Shown here: piece by piece, positions 1 through 8,168 of the stretch
Position numbering within the stretch: the first letter of the stretch is position 1
How the letters are laid out: each line of letters opens with the position of its first letter
NCBI RefSeq assembly: GCF_002934665.1
Contig: NZ_NIRS01000005.1
Span: 62,001-126,000 of the forward strand
Length of the DNA: 64,000 bases
DNA from: Pseudomonas laurylsulfatiphila
GTDB lineage: Bacteria > Pseudomonadota > Gammaproteobacteria > Pseudomonadales > Pseudomonadaceae
Reading direction: 5' to 3'
Notes under the pieces: model-generated
Told to the model about the DNA's origin: nothing
Databases searched by the model: none
What the model saw: only the letters and a program-made list of their open reading frames with translations
Program-made: the position numbers and the translations under genes

Positions 1-298
1 TCTCGATCTTCACCTGGCCCTCGGGGAAAGTGGCGATGATTTCCAGCTCGCCACCCATGGCGCGGATGTAGTTGCGCAAAGTACTGATGTACATGTCCGT
101 TCGCCGCTCCATCTTGGAGATCGCCGCCTGGTTGACATGCAGTGTCCTGGCCAGTGTGTCCTGACTCAACGCTTGCGCCTGGCGCAACTCGTGCAACGGC
201 ATTTGAGCCCGTAGCTTCTGATGCAAGGCCTCGACACGCGCTTGAGACTCTGGAGAGCGACGTGCCACCAAATCAGCAAATTTTTTAGCCATTGTCAT
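1..298 (-). CDS. HigA-like antitoxin, XRE-family HTH (partial, runs off the window)
   Basis: The visible N-terminal ~99 residues begin MTMAKKFADLVARR and contain a helix-turn-helix, LSQDTLARTLHVNQAAISKMERR, typical of HigA/XRE antitoxins. These bind and neutralise a RelE/HigB-type toxin and repress their own promoter. The gene is downstream of the toxin and overlaps its end by about 14 bases, the HigBA order (toxin first). Two in-frame ATGs (298 and 292) could start it; neither is clearly preferred. The C-terminus lies outside the window, so completeness is unknown. The family assignment is from the HTH and the context. Confidence 0.85.
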   Translation of the reverse strand, partial: MTMAKKFADLVARRSPESQARVEALHQKLRAQMPLHELRQAQALSQDTLARTLHVNQAAISKMERRTDMYISTLRNYIRAMGGELEIIATFPEGQVKIE

Positions 299-650
299 AG
301 CCCTCTTTCATCAATGTTTCCAAGTGCTCGTCGTAGAGACGCTCGGCCAGTGGCACGTGTTCCGCATACCAACGCTCCTGGCCGGTTTTATCACCGCCAA
401 TCAGCAGGATCGCGCTGCGCCGTGGATCAAACGCGTACAGCACACGGTACGGCCTGCCAGCATGCTGCCCCCTTAACTCACGGAGGTTGCCATGCCGTGA
501 ACCCTTGATATCGCTGGTATATGGGAAACCCAAGTGTGGACCATCCTCGCCCAGCAACATCACCGTGGCCTGAACCGAGTCCTGCTCGGCCTCGTTCAGG
601 CGATCCCACCAGGCCTCAAATTCATCCGTGTATTCGACGTCCCATTTCAT
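285..650 (-). CDS. HigB/RelE-type toxin (phage-derived Gp49-like family)
   Basis: A 121-residue basic/aromatic protein, the usual size for Gp49-like HigB toxins. The core GNLRELRGQHAGRPYRVLYAF followed by ILLIGGDKTG is characteristic of this family, whose members cleave mRNA on the ribosome. It precedes and overlaps the HigA-like antitoxin, so the two are probably co-translated. The start MKWDVEYTDEFEAWW is the first ATG of the frame and gives a standard N-terminus. Function is inferred from family and pairing; no catalytic residues were verified. Confidence 0.85.
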   Translation of the reverse strand: MKWDVEYTDEFEAWWDRLNEAEQDSVQATVMLLGEDGPHLGFPYTSDIKGSRHGNLRELRGQHAGRPYRVLYAFDPRRSAILLIGGDKTGQERWYAEHVPLAERLYDEHLETLMKEGYDNG

Positions 651-664
651 ACAAATATGCCACC

Positions 665-690
665 AAAGGAATATAACCTCAAAGGAATAA
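665..690. promoter_or_regulatory. Candidate operator upstream of higBA
   Basis: The 10-mer CAAAGGAATA occurs twice in direct orientation, at 665-674 and 681-690, 16 bases apart and 15-40 bases upstream of the toxin start. On the minus strand TTATAT (673-678) could be the -10 element between the repeats. Direct repeats over a TA promoter are typical antitoxin autoregulation sites. The binding protein is inferred. Confidence 0.45.
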
Positions 691-1000
691 ATGTATGAGC
701 TTCAGAGGTGCCCAACCACCCCGATTCCCCAGTCAATTGTTAACGACGGTTACTGGCCGGGGATTTGCCGTTTCGCCTATTGCTTCAGTGCCCTCATGAC
801 AACGCGGGAACCAGGCGTTTGGCGCAACGACTCAAAGGATGCACCGGCCTGGAAAATCGCTCGTCGCGCCTGTCTTCGTTTACTGGGGGTGTCGAAATAT
901 CGGATGACGCCTTAGGACCTTGTAGGCAAACTCCGAATCTTGCTGTTGGGCAATTTGCCGCCTTGTTGCGCTTTTCTTTGACGGGATAGTCTCCGGACGT
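691..1000. other. Gene-poor stretch, nothing recognised
   Basis: Only short overlapping reading frames (74 codons or fewer) without recognisable domains or good ribosome sites are present here. I see no tRNA, repeat or insertion-sequence ends. It may be gene debris between the TA pair and the hairpin array that follows. Confidence 0.4.
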
Positions 1001-1177
1001 CGCTGACCAATCAGCGATCGGGCTTGGAAACCCGTCTAGTCAAGTCAAGCGCAACAGTCCCATCACGACTCCAGACGTTTTTACGCCTGCGATTCAGAGT
1101 TATGGCAGCTGTGCGTGGGACGTCTTCGGACGTGCCGGTTTCCTTGGCTCCCGGTTTCCAACCTGCGCACAGCTGCC
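1001..1177 (+). ncRNA. Candidate structured RNA / leader with three hairpins upstream of the DUF3077-type gene
   Basis: Three foldable units lie in series. CGCTGA-CCAA-TCAGCG is at 1001-1016. CGGG-N8-CCCG is at 1019-1034. A 12-bp perfect inverted repeat, GGCAGCTGTGCG (1104-1115) with CGCACAGCTGCC (1166-1177), encloses a UUCG-capped hairpin, ACGTC-TTCG-GACGT (1120-1133). A direct repeat CCGGTTTCC occurs inside the large stem at 1135-1143 and 1151-1159. The array ends about 50 bases before the start codon at 1231, so a structured 5' leader or small RNA is plausible. I cannot assign it to a named RNA family. Confidence 0.4.
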
Positions 1178-1230
1178 ACCCATTCGCTTGGAAACGAACG
1201 AGGCAGCTCTTTAAGCCAAGGAGTTAAATC

Positions 1231-1539
1231 ATGACAAAAGCAAATCCATCTGATCATTCAGAACTGAAAACCATCGGCTTCACCCCCTTCATGTATCTCT
1301 CGGACCAACCACTGTTCCACGTCTGCCGCAACGTCCCCATCGCCGACGCTCTGGCCCAAGCCTCCGATCTGCTCTACCTCGCCAAGTCCCTGACCGTCGA
1401 TGCCGCCTACGCCCAAGACTCCGACCGCCACGCCTGGGCCGCGCACTACCTGACGACGATGAGCAAAGCGGTGATTGATGATGTGGTGAAGGTGCTGACG
1501 CGCAGACCTGCTCAAACGAGAGCGCAAGCAGATCAATAA
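1231..1539 (+). CDS. Small DUF3077-type protein
   Basis: A 102-residue protein preceded by a strong Shine-Dalgarno (AAGGAG). The core PLFHVCRNVPIADALAQASDLLYLAKSLTVDAA resembles the DUF3077 family of small pseudomonad proteins of unknown function, typically about 80-110 residues. It has no signal peptide or membrane segment and is probably cytoplasmic and helical. It stands alone, preceded by the hairpin array and followed by a stable hairpin. Family assignment is by recollection of the motif pattern; no biochemical role can be given. Confidence 0.7.
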   Translation: MTKANPSDHSELKTIGFTPFMYLSDQPLFHVCRNVPIADALAQASDLLYLAKSLTVDAAYAQDSDRHAWAAHYLTTMSKAVIDDVVKVLTRRPAQTRAQADQ

Positions 1540-1560
1540 AACAAACAGAGCCTGAAAATT

Positions 1561-1592
1561 CCCCAAAAGGGACCGAGCGTTCCCTTTTGGGG
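1561..1592. repeat. 12-bp stem-loop after the DUF3077-type gene
   Basis: CCCCAAAAGGGA (1561-1572) is perfectly complementary to TCCCTTTTGGGG (1581-1592) around an 8-base loop. It starts 21 bases after the stop codon. There is no T-tract, so it is not a canonical intrinsic terminator. It could be a 3' stabiliser or a short dispersed repeat. Confidence 0.6.
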
Positions 1593-1640
1593 ACTGATAG
1601 GACCGGACTCTTCAGTCCAAACACATCACGAAGGTATGGC

Positions 1641-2264
1641 TTACACGGCCCGCAGTCGCTCCAGCATCGGCCCGGTGAACACCACCTCATACGTATCCGC
1701 CGCCCGCCCCCATTGCTCTACAAGAACCATCCCGTCCACCAGCGCCCCAGCCAATTCGGCAATTGTCTCGGCCTGGTCCTCGATGATTTTTTGCGTCCGG
1801 CCCCACACCCGATCATTCATCGCTTTAAGCTGCGCCGTTATGCGCTCGCTCGACGCCGGATCGGTATCGGGGTAGACGATGTTGCGCAGCAGATGCTGAA
1901 GCTCCCTGATTTTTGCGTAGTCCTGCTCCGCCCCCTGCTCGCCTTTGAGGATGGCGGTGGCTTTGGGTTTATCGACGCGTTTTGCGGCTGAAGGTTTTGA
2001 AGGGAGTGTCTGCGCCATGGCGCCCGCCAGGAGCACCATCATCCGGGCTTCCAGATGTTCCTTCATGGCATCTATCGACGAAATGGGCCGCACCAGCGTG
2101 ATGGAGGCCCCGCCCTGGTGTCGCAAATCCCTGGTCACTGTCAGGGTCACGCCGCCCGTTTCAAAGCCCAGGGCGCGGGCCACCACGTAGTGCCCCATTT
2201 CGTGATGGGCGATCTGCAATGCGCGGTCGCGTACAGCGGCAGGCAGGTTCGTCGTCATGTCCAT
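1641..2264 (-). CDS. Orphan HExxH zinc metallopeptidase, M41/FtsH-peptidase-like
   Basis: A ~207-residue protein with the zinc-binding motif HHEMGHYVVARALGFE near residue 20 and GGASITLVRP after it. This arrangement recalls the peptidase domain of FtsH (M41), but no AAA+ ATPase domain or membrane segment is present. The frame is open upstream into a REPIN; I place the start at the ATG at 2264 (MDMTTNL, with a second ATG at 2258) because the upstream 40 codons are repeat-derived. It is preceded by GAGG. Substrate and partner are unknown; no neighbouring ATPase is visible. It is probably a free-standing regulatory or house-cleaning protease. Confidence 0.65.
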   Translation of the reverse strand: MDMTTNLPAAVRDRALQIAHHEMGHYVVARALGFETGGVTLTVTRDLRHQGGASITLVRPISSIDAMKEHLEARMMVLLAGAMAQTLPSKPSAAKRVDKPKATAILKGEQGAEQDYAKIRELQHLLRNIVYPDTDPASSERITAQLKAMNDRVWGRTQKIIEDQAETIAELAGALVDGMVLVEQWGRAADTYEVVFTGPMLERLRAV

Positions 2265-2336
2265 TGCCTCGGATCCTTCGTTCTCGCATTCGACTACGAG
2301 TGACGGTCGCTGTCCATCCTGTCGCCCCGCACAATC

Positions 2337-2438
2337 ATGTAGGAGCGAGCTTGCTCGCGATGGACTTGAACACGCCGCGTCCATTCAGACAGCACGCGTT
2401 ATCGTTAACGTCCATCGCGAGCAGGCTCGCTCCTACAT
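2337..2438. repeat. REPIN (GAGCGAGC...GCTCGC ends) with conserved internal tag
   Basis: Two inverted REP units (GTAGGAGCGAGCTTGCTCGC and its complement) bracket about 50 bases containing the tag CGCGTTATCGTTAACG (2395-2410). The same tag recurs in other REPINs of this window. It lies between the peptidase gene and the dehydrogenase gene. Confidence 0.9.
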
Positions 2439-2442
2439 CACC

Positions 2443-4806
2443 TTATTTGGGCAAAGCGTAGGCAATCACATAGTCCCCACGATCCGTCGACTGACGCGCA
2501 CCGCCCACCGTCAACAGGATGTACTGCTTGCCAGTCTTGGGCGAAACGTAGGTCATCGGCCCGGACTGGCTGCCCACCGGCAAGCGCGACTTCCAGATTT
2601 CATTGCCGTTGCCGGTGTCGAAGGCGCGCAGGTAGAAGTCCTGTGTGCCGGCGAAGAACAGCAGGCCCGACTGGGTGGCGAGCGATGCTCCGAGGGTCGG
2701 CATGCCGATCGGGATCGGCAGGTGCATGCGGATGCCCAGCGGGCCGGTGTCCTGTACGGTGCCGACCGGGACTTGCCACATCAGTTTGTGGGTCTTGAGG
2801 TCGATGGCCGACATGGTGCCGAACGGTGGTTTCTGGCAAGGAATGCCGACCGCCGAGAGGAAGCGCTCGCGCATGGCGCCGAACGGCGTGCCTTCCTGCG
2901 GTACCACGCCCATTTCGATGCCGCTGGCCCCGGCTTTGATCTTGTCGCGCGGGATCATGTAGTTGGCCAGGCCCAGGCGCATGTCGTTGACGAACATGTA
3001 GTTGGTGTTCGGATCGACCGAGACACTGCCCCAGTTCATGCCGCCCAACGAACCCGGGAATTGCAGGGCGCGGTCCATGCCCGGCGGGGTGTAGACGCCC
3101 TCGTGGCGCATGCCTTTGAACTGGATGCGGCACATCAACTGGTCAAATGGCGTGGCGCCCCACATGTCGGATTCGGTCAGGGTCTTGTTGCCGATTGATG
3201 GCATGTCGACCGAGAACGGTTGGGTTGGCGAATAGCGTTCGCCGGGAACCTTGCCTTGCGGCACCGGGCGCTCTTCGACGCGGGCAATCGGCACGCCGGT
3301 TTCGCGGTTGAGCAGGAAGATCTCGCCCTGCTTGGTGACTTGCGCCAGGGCTGGCTGGGTGCCGCCCTTGTCGTCCGGCACGTCGTACAGCAGCGGCTGT
3401 GCCGGCAGGTCGAAGTCCCACAGGTCGTGGTGAGTGGTCTGGAAGTGCCAGCGCACCTGACCGGTTTTCACGTCGATGGCGACGATGGAGGAGCTCCACT
3501 TGTCGTCGAACTCGGTGCGTTGACCGCCGAAGAAGTCTGGCGTTGCGTTGCCGGTCGGCAGGTAGACCAGACCGAGTTTGGCGTCGTAGGACATGGCCGA
3601 CCACACGTTCGGCGTGCCACGGGTATAAGTCTCACCGGCGGGCGGACGTTTGCTGGTGTTCGGATTGCCCGGATCCCACGCCCACACCAGTTCGCCGCTG
3701 CGCACGTCGTAGGCACGCACCACGCCCGGCGGTTCGCCGGTGGAGTAGTTGTCGGCCACGCGGCCACCGACGATCACCACGTCCCCTGCGACCAGCGGGG
3801 TCGAGGTTTGCTGGTAGTAACCGGGCTTCACTTCGCCCATGTCGGTGGTCAGGTCGACGGTGCCCTTGTTGCCGAACTCTTCGCAGGGCTTGCCGGTGTC
3901 GGCATTGATGGCGATCAGACGGGCATCGCCGGTTGGCAGAAACAGACGTTTCGTACAGGCGGTTGGCTGATTGTCCGGAGACGCCGGGGTTTCGGAATAA
4001 CCCAGGCCACGGCAGCGCTGCCAGTTGGGCGCGGTGCCTTGCGGGTCGAACTTCCAGCGCTGGGCGCCGGTGTCGGCATCCAGGGCGAAGACTTTGCCGT
4101 AGGCGGTGCAGGTATAGACCGTGTCACCGATCTGCAGCGGGGTGTTCTGGTCTTCGGCGCCGGCACCGGTGCTTTGCGGGATATCGCCGGTGCGGAAGGT
4201 CCAGGCGACCTGCAACTTGTCGATGTTGCCTTTGTTGATCTGGTCCAGCGCAGCAAAGCGGTTGCCGGCGGTGGTGTTGCCCCAGTGCGCCCAGTCTTTC
4301 TGTTCGGTGCCCGGAGTGACCGGCGTTACCGCAGGTACAGTGGTGTTTTTGACCACGTGGGTCGGGATGAACATGTAGGCCATCGTCGCAACGACGCCCA
4401 CGCCCAGAATGCCGGCCAGACCGTAGGCGCCACGCCCGCCGGTCGCGCCCGAAGCGCGGACCAGGGTCGGATAGATCAGCGCGACGACTAGCCCGATCAC
4501 GGCGAAGGTCAGCACCCGCGAGACCAGCGGCCAGTATTCAAGACCGGCATCCCATACCGCCCAGATCGCGGTGAAGACCAGCGCCACACCATACAGCCAG
4601 GCGCCCAGCGGCTTGCGACGGGCAATCAACAGGCCGGACACCAGCATCGCCAGGCCCATCAGCAGGAAATACCCACTGCCGCCCAGCGCAATCAGATAGC
4701 CACCGCCACCCGCCAGGCCGAGCCCGATCAGTGCAATCAACACACCCAGCCCCGCCAGCAACCATTTGCTGCCGGCGGCAACCCCAGAATTGTTCATGTC
4801 GGACAT
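2443..4806 (-). CDS. gcd: Membrane-bound PQQ-dependent glucose dehydrogenase (quinoprotein)
   Basis: It oxidises aldoses (glucose to gluconolactone) in the periplasm and passes electrons to ubiquinone, using PQQ. About 787 residues, the family's usual size: five hydrophobic segments in the first ~150 residues, then a PQQ beta-propeller from about residue 170 (AHWGNTTAGNRFAALDQIN) with THHDLWDFDLPAQP, whose Asp is the catalytic acid in E. coli Gcd, and GDYVIAYALP at the C-terminus. Where E. coli Gcd has CTAHQ (His262) this protein has CTAYG, so its specificity may differ; quinate or shikimate cannot be excluded. Start codon is uncertain: ATG at 4806 (after GGGGA), 4797, or an upstream TTG at 4824. 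PQQ is made by the cluster at 8-16 kb. Confidence 0.85.
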   Translation of the reverse strand: MSDMNNSGVAAGSKWLLAGLGVLIALIGLGLAGGGGYLIALGGSGYFLLMGLAMLVSGLLIARRKPLGAWLYGVALVFTAIWAVWDAGLEYWPLVSRVLTFAVIGLVVALIYPTLVRASGATGGRGAYGLAGILGVGVVATMAYMFIPTHVVKNTTVPAVTPVTPGTEQKDWAHWGNTTAGNRFAALDQINKGNIDKLQVAWTFRTGDIPQSTGAGAEDQNTPLQIGDTVYTCTAYGKVFALDADTGAQRWKFDPQGTAPNWQRCRGLGYSETPASPDNQPTACTKRLFLPTGDARLIAINADTGKPCEEFGNKGTVDLTTDMGEVKPGYYQQTSTPLVAGDVVIVGGRVADNYSTGEPPGVVRAYDVRSGELVWAWDPGNPNTSKRPPAGETYTRGTPNVWSAMSYDAKLGLVYLPTGNATPDFFGGQRTEFDDKWSSSIVAIDVKTGQVRWHFQTTHHDLWDFDLPAQPLLYDVPDDKGGTQPALAQVTKQGEIFLLNRETGVPIARVEERPVPQGKVPGERYSPTQPFSVDMPSIGNKTLTESDMWGATPFDQLMCRIQFKGMRHEGVYTPPGMDRALQFPGSLGGMNWGSVSVDPNTNYMFVNDMRLGLANYMIPRDKIKAGASGIEMGVVPQEGTPFGAMRERFLSAVGIPCQKPPFGTMSAIDLKTHKLMWQVPVGTVQDTGPLGIRMHLPIPIGMPTLGASLATQSGLLFFAGTQDFYLRAFDTGNGNEIWKSRLPVGSQSGPMTYVSPKTGKQYILLTVGGARQSTDRGDYVIAYALPK

Positions 4807-4982
4807 TTTCCCCATTTCTGACAAGGGTGGAATAATGTACTAACTGGTTACTTATGGCAATTTGTCGCATGCACAAATGTCATGAACGGTACTGAAGCCA
4901 GATCAGGGATCCGTCGCGAGCGTCCTACAGAATCTGCCTGTAACATGCTTGCGCACCGATCCATGCCGCTGGAGATAACCCT

Positions 4983-5444
4983 TTGCCTGACACTCGCCCG
5001 CCCGTTCTCGACGAAATCGACCGCCAGTTGATTGCAGCCCTGCAGATCAACGCCCGTGAGAGCGTGGCCATGCTCGCCCGGCAACTGGGCATCGCCCGCA
5101 CCACCGTCACCTCGCGCCTGGCGCGGCTGGAAAAGGCCAAAGTGATCACCGGCTACGGCGTGCGCCTCGGGCAGCGGGTGGTGGATGGCGGGTTGCAGGC
5201 GTATGTCGGGATCACGGTGCAACCGCGTTCCGGCAAGGAGGTGTTGCGCCGCCTGAGCGCGATGGCGCAGGTACAGCAGTTGTGTGCGGTGAGTGGCGAA
5301 TTTGATTATGTGGCGTGGTTGCGCACCGATTCGCCGGAGCAGCTGGATCAGTTGCTGGATCAGATTGGCAGTGTGGATGGGGTGGAGAAGACCACGACGT
5401 CGATCATCTTGAGCAGCAAGATTGATCGGGGGCAGCCGGTTTGA
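4983..5444 (+). CDS. Lrp/AsnC-family transcriptional regulator
   Basis: A 153-residue protein of normal Lrp length. The N-terminal winged HTH (LDEIDRQLIAALQINARESVAMLARQLGIARTTVTSRLARLEKAKVITGYG) is followed by a ligand-binding RAM/AsnC domain (VGITVQPRSGKEVLRRL ... VSGEFDYVAWLRTDS). It starts at TTG (4983), supported by GGAGA eight bases upstream. It sits divergent from the dehydrogenase gene and upstream of davBA. Lrp-type proteins often sense amino acids, so control of lysine catabolism by davBA is a reasonable inference, but a ~220-base gap with a REP unit separates them. Confidence 0.9.
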   Translation: MPDTRPPVLDEIDRQLIAALQINARESVAMLARQLGIARTTVTSRLARLEKAKVITGYGVRLGQRVVDGGLQAYVGITVQPRSGKEVLRRLSAMAQVQQLCAVSGEFDYVAWLRTDSPEQLDQLLDQIGSVDGVEKTTTSIILSSKIDRGQPV

Positions 5445-5481
5445 CTTTTCAGGGTTGGGTTCATCGGTGACTGAACTGGCG

Positions 5482-5510
5482 CTATCGCGAGCAAGCTCGC
5501 TCCCACAGTG
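5482..5510. repeat. Single REP unit
   Basis: A lone REP palindrome (ATCGCGAGCAAGCTCGCTCCCACAG type) lies in the 220-base gap between the Lrp-type gene and davB. No inverted partner is seen nearby. Confidence 0.8.
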
Positions 5511-5666
5511 GACAGTGTGTACATCGATATCGTCATATCGACCAATAAAATGGCAAAACGACGACACTTTGCGTCTTATTAACGTGCTCTGTGCTCTCTA
5601 GAATGGCTGGCATCTTTTCCTATACTCAGATGCGCATTCCGCGTCGGGTCGCCAGCAAGGTCAGCC

Positions 5667-7349
5667 ATGAACAAGAACAATCGCCATCCTGCAGACGGTA
5701 AAAAACCAATCACCATTTTCGGCCCGGACTTTCCCTTCGCCTTCGACGACTGGATCGAACACCCGGCTGGCCTGGGCAGCATTCCCGAGCACAATCACGG
5801 TGCTGAAGTGGCGATTGTCGGCGGTGGGATTGCCGGTCTGGTGGCCGCGTATGAGCTGATGAAGCTGGGGCTGAAACCGGTCGTCTACGAAGCCTCGAAA
5901 ATGGGTGGCCGTCTGCGCTCCCAGGCATTCAACGGCGCCGAAGGCATCGTGGCCGAGCTGGGTGGCATGCGCTTCCCGGTGTCGTCCACCGCGTTCTATC
6001 ACTACGTCGACAAGCTCGGCCTGGAAACCAAACCGTTTCCCAACCCGCTGACGCCTGCGTCGGGCAGCACGGTGATCGATCTCGAAGGTCAGACCCATTA
6101 CGCACAGAAGCTGTCGGACCTTCCTGCGCTGTTCCAGGAAGTGGCTGACGCGTGGGCCGATGCCCTGGAAGCCGGCTCGCAGTTCTCCGATATCCAGCAA
6201 GCCATTCGCGACCGCGACGTGCCACGCCTCAAGGAACTGTGGAACACCCTGGTGCCGTTGTGGGACGACCGCACCTTCTACGACTTCGTCGCCACCTCCA
6301 AGGCGTTTGCCAAGCTGTCGTTCCATCACCGCGAAGTGTTCGGCCAGGTCGGTTTCGGCACCGGCGGCTGGGACTCTGACTTCCCGAATTCGATGCTGGA
6401 AATCTTCCGCGTGGTGATGACCAACTGCGACGATCACCAGCATCTGGTGGTCGGTGGCGTGGAACAAGTGCCACAAGGCATCTGGCGCCATGTGCCGGAG
6501 CGTTGCGCACACTGGCCGGCCGGCACCAGCCTCAGCTCTCTGCACAGCGGCGCGCCGCGCACCGGCGTGAAGAAAATTGCCCACGCACCGGGCGGCCGCT
6601 TCGCCGTCACCGACAACTGGGGCGACACCCGCGAATACGCCGCCGTGTTGACCACGTGCCAGAGCTGGCTGCTGACCACCCAGATCGAATGCGACGAAAC
6701 CCTGTTTTCGCAAAAGATGTGGATGGCCCTGGACCGCACCCGCTACATGCAATCGTCGAAAACCTTCGTGATGGTCGACCGCCCGTTCTGGAAGGACAAG
6801 GATCCGGAAACCGGCCGCGACCTGATGAGCATGACCTTGACCGACCGCCTGACCCGTGGCACGTACCTGTTCGACAACGGCGACGACAAGCCAGGGGTGA
6901 TTTGCCTGTCGTACTCGTGGATGAGCGACGCGCTGAAAATGCTCCCGCATCCGGTGGAAAAACGCGTGAAACTGGCGCTGGATGCACTGAAGAAGATCTA
7001 CCCGAAAGTCGACATCGCCGCACGGATCATCGGCGATCCGATCACTGTGTCCTGGGAAGCCGACCCGCATTTCCTCGGCGCGTTCAAAGGCGCACTGCCC
7101 GGTCACTACCGCTACAACCAGCGCATGTACGCGCACTTCATGCAGGACGATATGCCGGCAGAACAGCGCGGGATCTTCATCGCTGGCGACGACGTCTCGT
7201 GGACGCCAGCCTGGGTTGAAGGCGCGGTTCAGACCTCGCTCAACGCGGTGTGGGGCATCATGAAACACTTCGGCGGTGCAACTCACGCCGAGAATCCGGG
7301 TCCAGGAGATGTGTTCAACGAGATCGGACCGATCGCCCTGCCCGAGTAA
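5667..7349 (+). CDS. davB: L-lysine 2-monooxygenase (FAD)
   Basis: It converts L-lysine with O2 to 5-aminovaleramide and CO2, first step of the 5-aminovalerate route. At 560 residues it matches the P. putida DavB length and, as I recall it, is nearly collinear with it throughout. FAD-binding VAIVGGGIAGLVAAYEL lies near residues 48-64, LGGMRFP is the second flavin motif, and the C-terminal FAD motif GIFIAGDDVSWTPAWVEGAVQ is near 502-522. The flavin monoamine oxidase / tryptophan monooxygenase family is the fallback assignment. SD AAGG precedes ATG. The amidase gene davA follows 12 bases later, forming an operon. Confidence 0.95.
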   Translation: MNKNNRHPADGKKPITIFGPDFPFAFDDWIEHPAGLGSIPEHNHGAEVAIVGGGIAGLVAAYELMKLGLKPVVYEASKMGGRLRSQAFNGAEGIVAELGGMRFPVSSTAFYHYVDKLGLETKPFPNPLTPASGSTVIDLEGQTHYAQKLSDLPALFQEVADAWADALEAGSQFSDIQQAIRDRDVPRLKELWNTLVPLWDDRTFYDFVATSKAFAKLSFHHREVFGQVGFGTGGWDSDFPNSMLEIFRVVMTNCDDHQHLVVGGVEQVPQGIWRHVPERCAHWPAGTSLSSLHSGAPRTGVKKIAHAPGGRFAVTDNWGDTREYAAVLTTCQSWLLTTQIECDETLFSQKMWMALDRTRYMQSSKTFVMVDRPFWKDKDPETGRDLMSMTLTDRLTRGTYLFDNGDDKPGVICLSYSWMSDALKMLPHPVEKRVKLALDALKKIYPKVDIAARIIGDPITVSWEADPHFLGAFKGALPGHYRYNQRMYAHFMQDDMPAEQRGIFIAGDDVSWTPAWVEGAVQTSLNAVWGIMKHFGGATHAENPGPGDVFNEIGPIALPE

Positions 7350-7361
7350 GAGGAATCCGAA

Positions 7362-8156
7362 ATGCGCGTAGCCCTTTACCAATGTCCACCGTTGCCGCTG
7401 GATGTCGCCGGCAACCTGCAACGCCTGCAACAACTGGCGCTGGAGGCAAAAGGCGCGGACCTTCTGGTGCTGCCGGAGATGTTCCTGACCGGCTACAACA
7501 TCGGCGTCGATGCCGTCAGCGTGTTGGCGGAGGTGTACAACGGTGAGTCGGCGCAGCAGATCGCGCGCATTGCCAAGGCAACCGGGATTGCCATCTTGTA
7601 TGGCTACCCCGAGCGCACCGAGGACGGGCAGATCTACAACGCCGTGCAGTTGATTGACTCTAACGGCGAGCGCCTGTGTAACTACCGCAAGACCCACTTA
7701 TTCGGCGACCTCGATCACTCGATGTTCAGTGCAGGTTCCGATGAGTTACCCATCGTTGAGCTCAACGGCTGGAAGCTCGGTTTCCTGATCTGCTACGACC
7801 TGGAGTTTCCGGAAAATGCCCGACGCCTGGCCCTGGGCGGCGCCGAGCTGATTCTGGTGCCGACCGCGAACATGATTCCGTTCGATTTCGTCGCCGATGT
7901 CACCGTGCGTTCCCGCGCCTTCGAAAACCAATGCTATGTGGCTTACGCCAACTACTGTGGCCATGAAGGCGACATCCATTATTGCGGCCAGAGCAGCATT
8001 GCCGCGCCGGATGGCAGCCGTATCGCTCAGGCGGGACTGGATGAGTCGCTGATTGTCGGTGAGCTGGATCGACAGTTGATGGTCGATTCCCGTGCCGCCA
8101 ATCGCTACCTGATCGATCGTCGTCCCGAGCTTTACGGCGAGCTGAACAAGCCCTAA
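7362..8156 (+). CDS. davA: 5-aminopentanamidase (delta-aminovaleramidase)
   Basis: It hydrolyses 5-aminovaleramide to 5-aminovalerate plus ammonia, second step after DavB. A 264-residue nitrilase-superfamily protein with the Glu-Lys-Cys triad visible: E39 in LVLPEM, K110 in NYRKTHLFG and C144 in FLICYDLEFPENARR. It is preceded by GAGGAAT and lies 12 bases after davB, so the two are co-transcribed. The later steps (davTD) are not in the window. No signal peptide; cytoplasmic. Confidence 0.94.
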   Translation: MRVALYQCPPLPLDVAGNLQRLQQLALEAKGADLLVLPEMFLTGYNIGVDAVSVLAEVYNGESAQQIARIAKATGIAILYGYPERTEDGQIYNAVQLIDSNGERLCNYRKTHLFGDLDHSMFSAGSDELPIVELNGWKLGFLICYDLEFPENARRLALGGAELILVPTANMIPFDFVADVTVRSRAFENQCYVAYANYCGHEGDIHYCGQSSIAAPDGSRIAQAGLDESLIVGELDRQLMVDSRAANRYLIDRRPELYGELNKP

Positions 8157-8168
8157 TCCGCTAGCATT

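Noticed and set aside
5661..7697. A 678-codon minus-strand frame over davB
   Set aside because: Antisense shadow of a well-recognised gene with no protein-like features.
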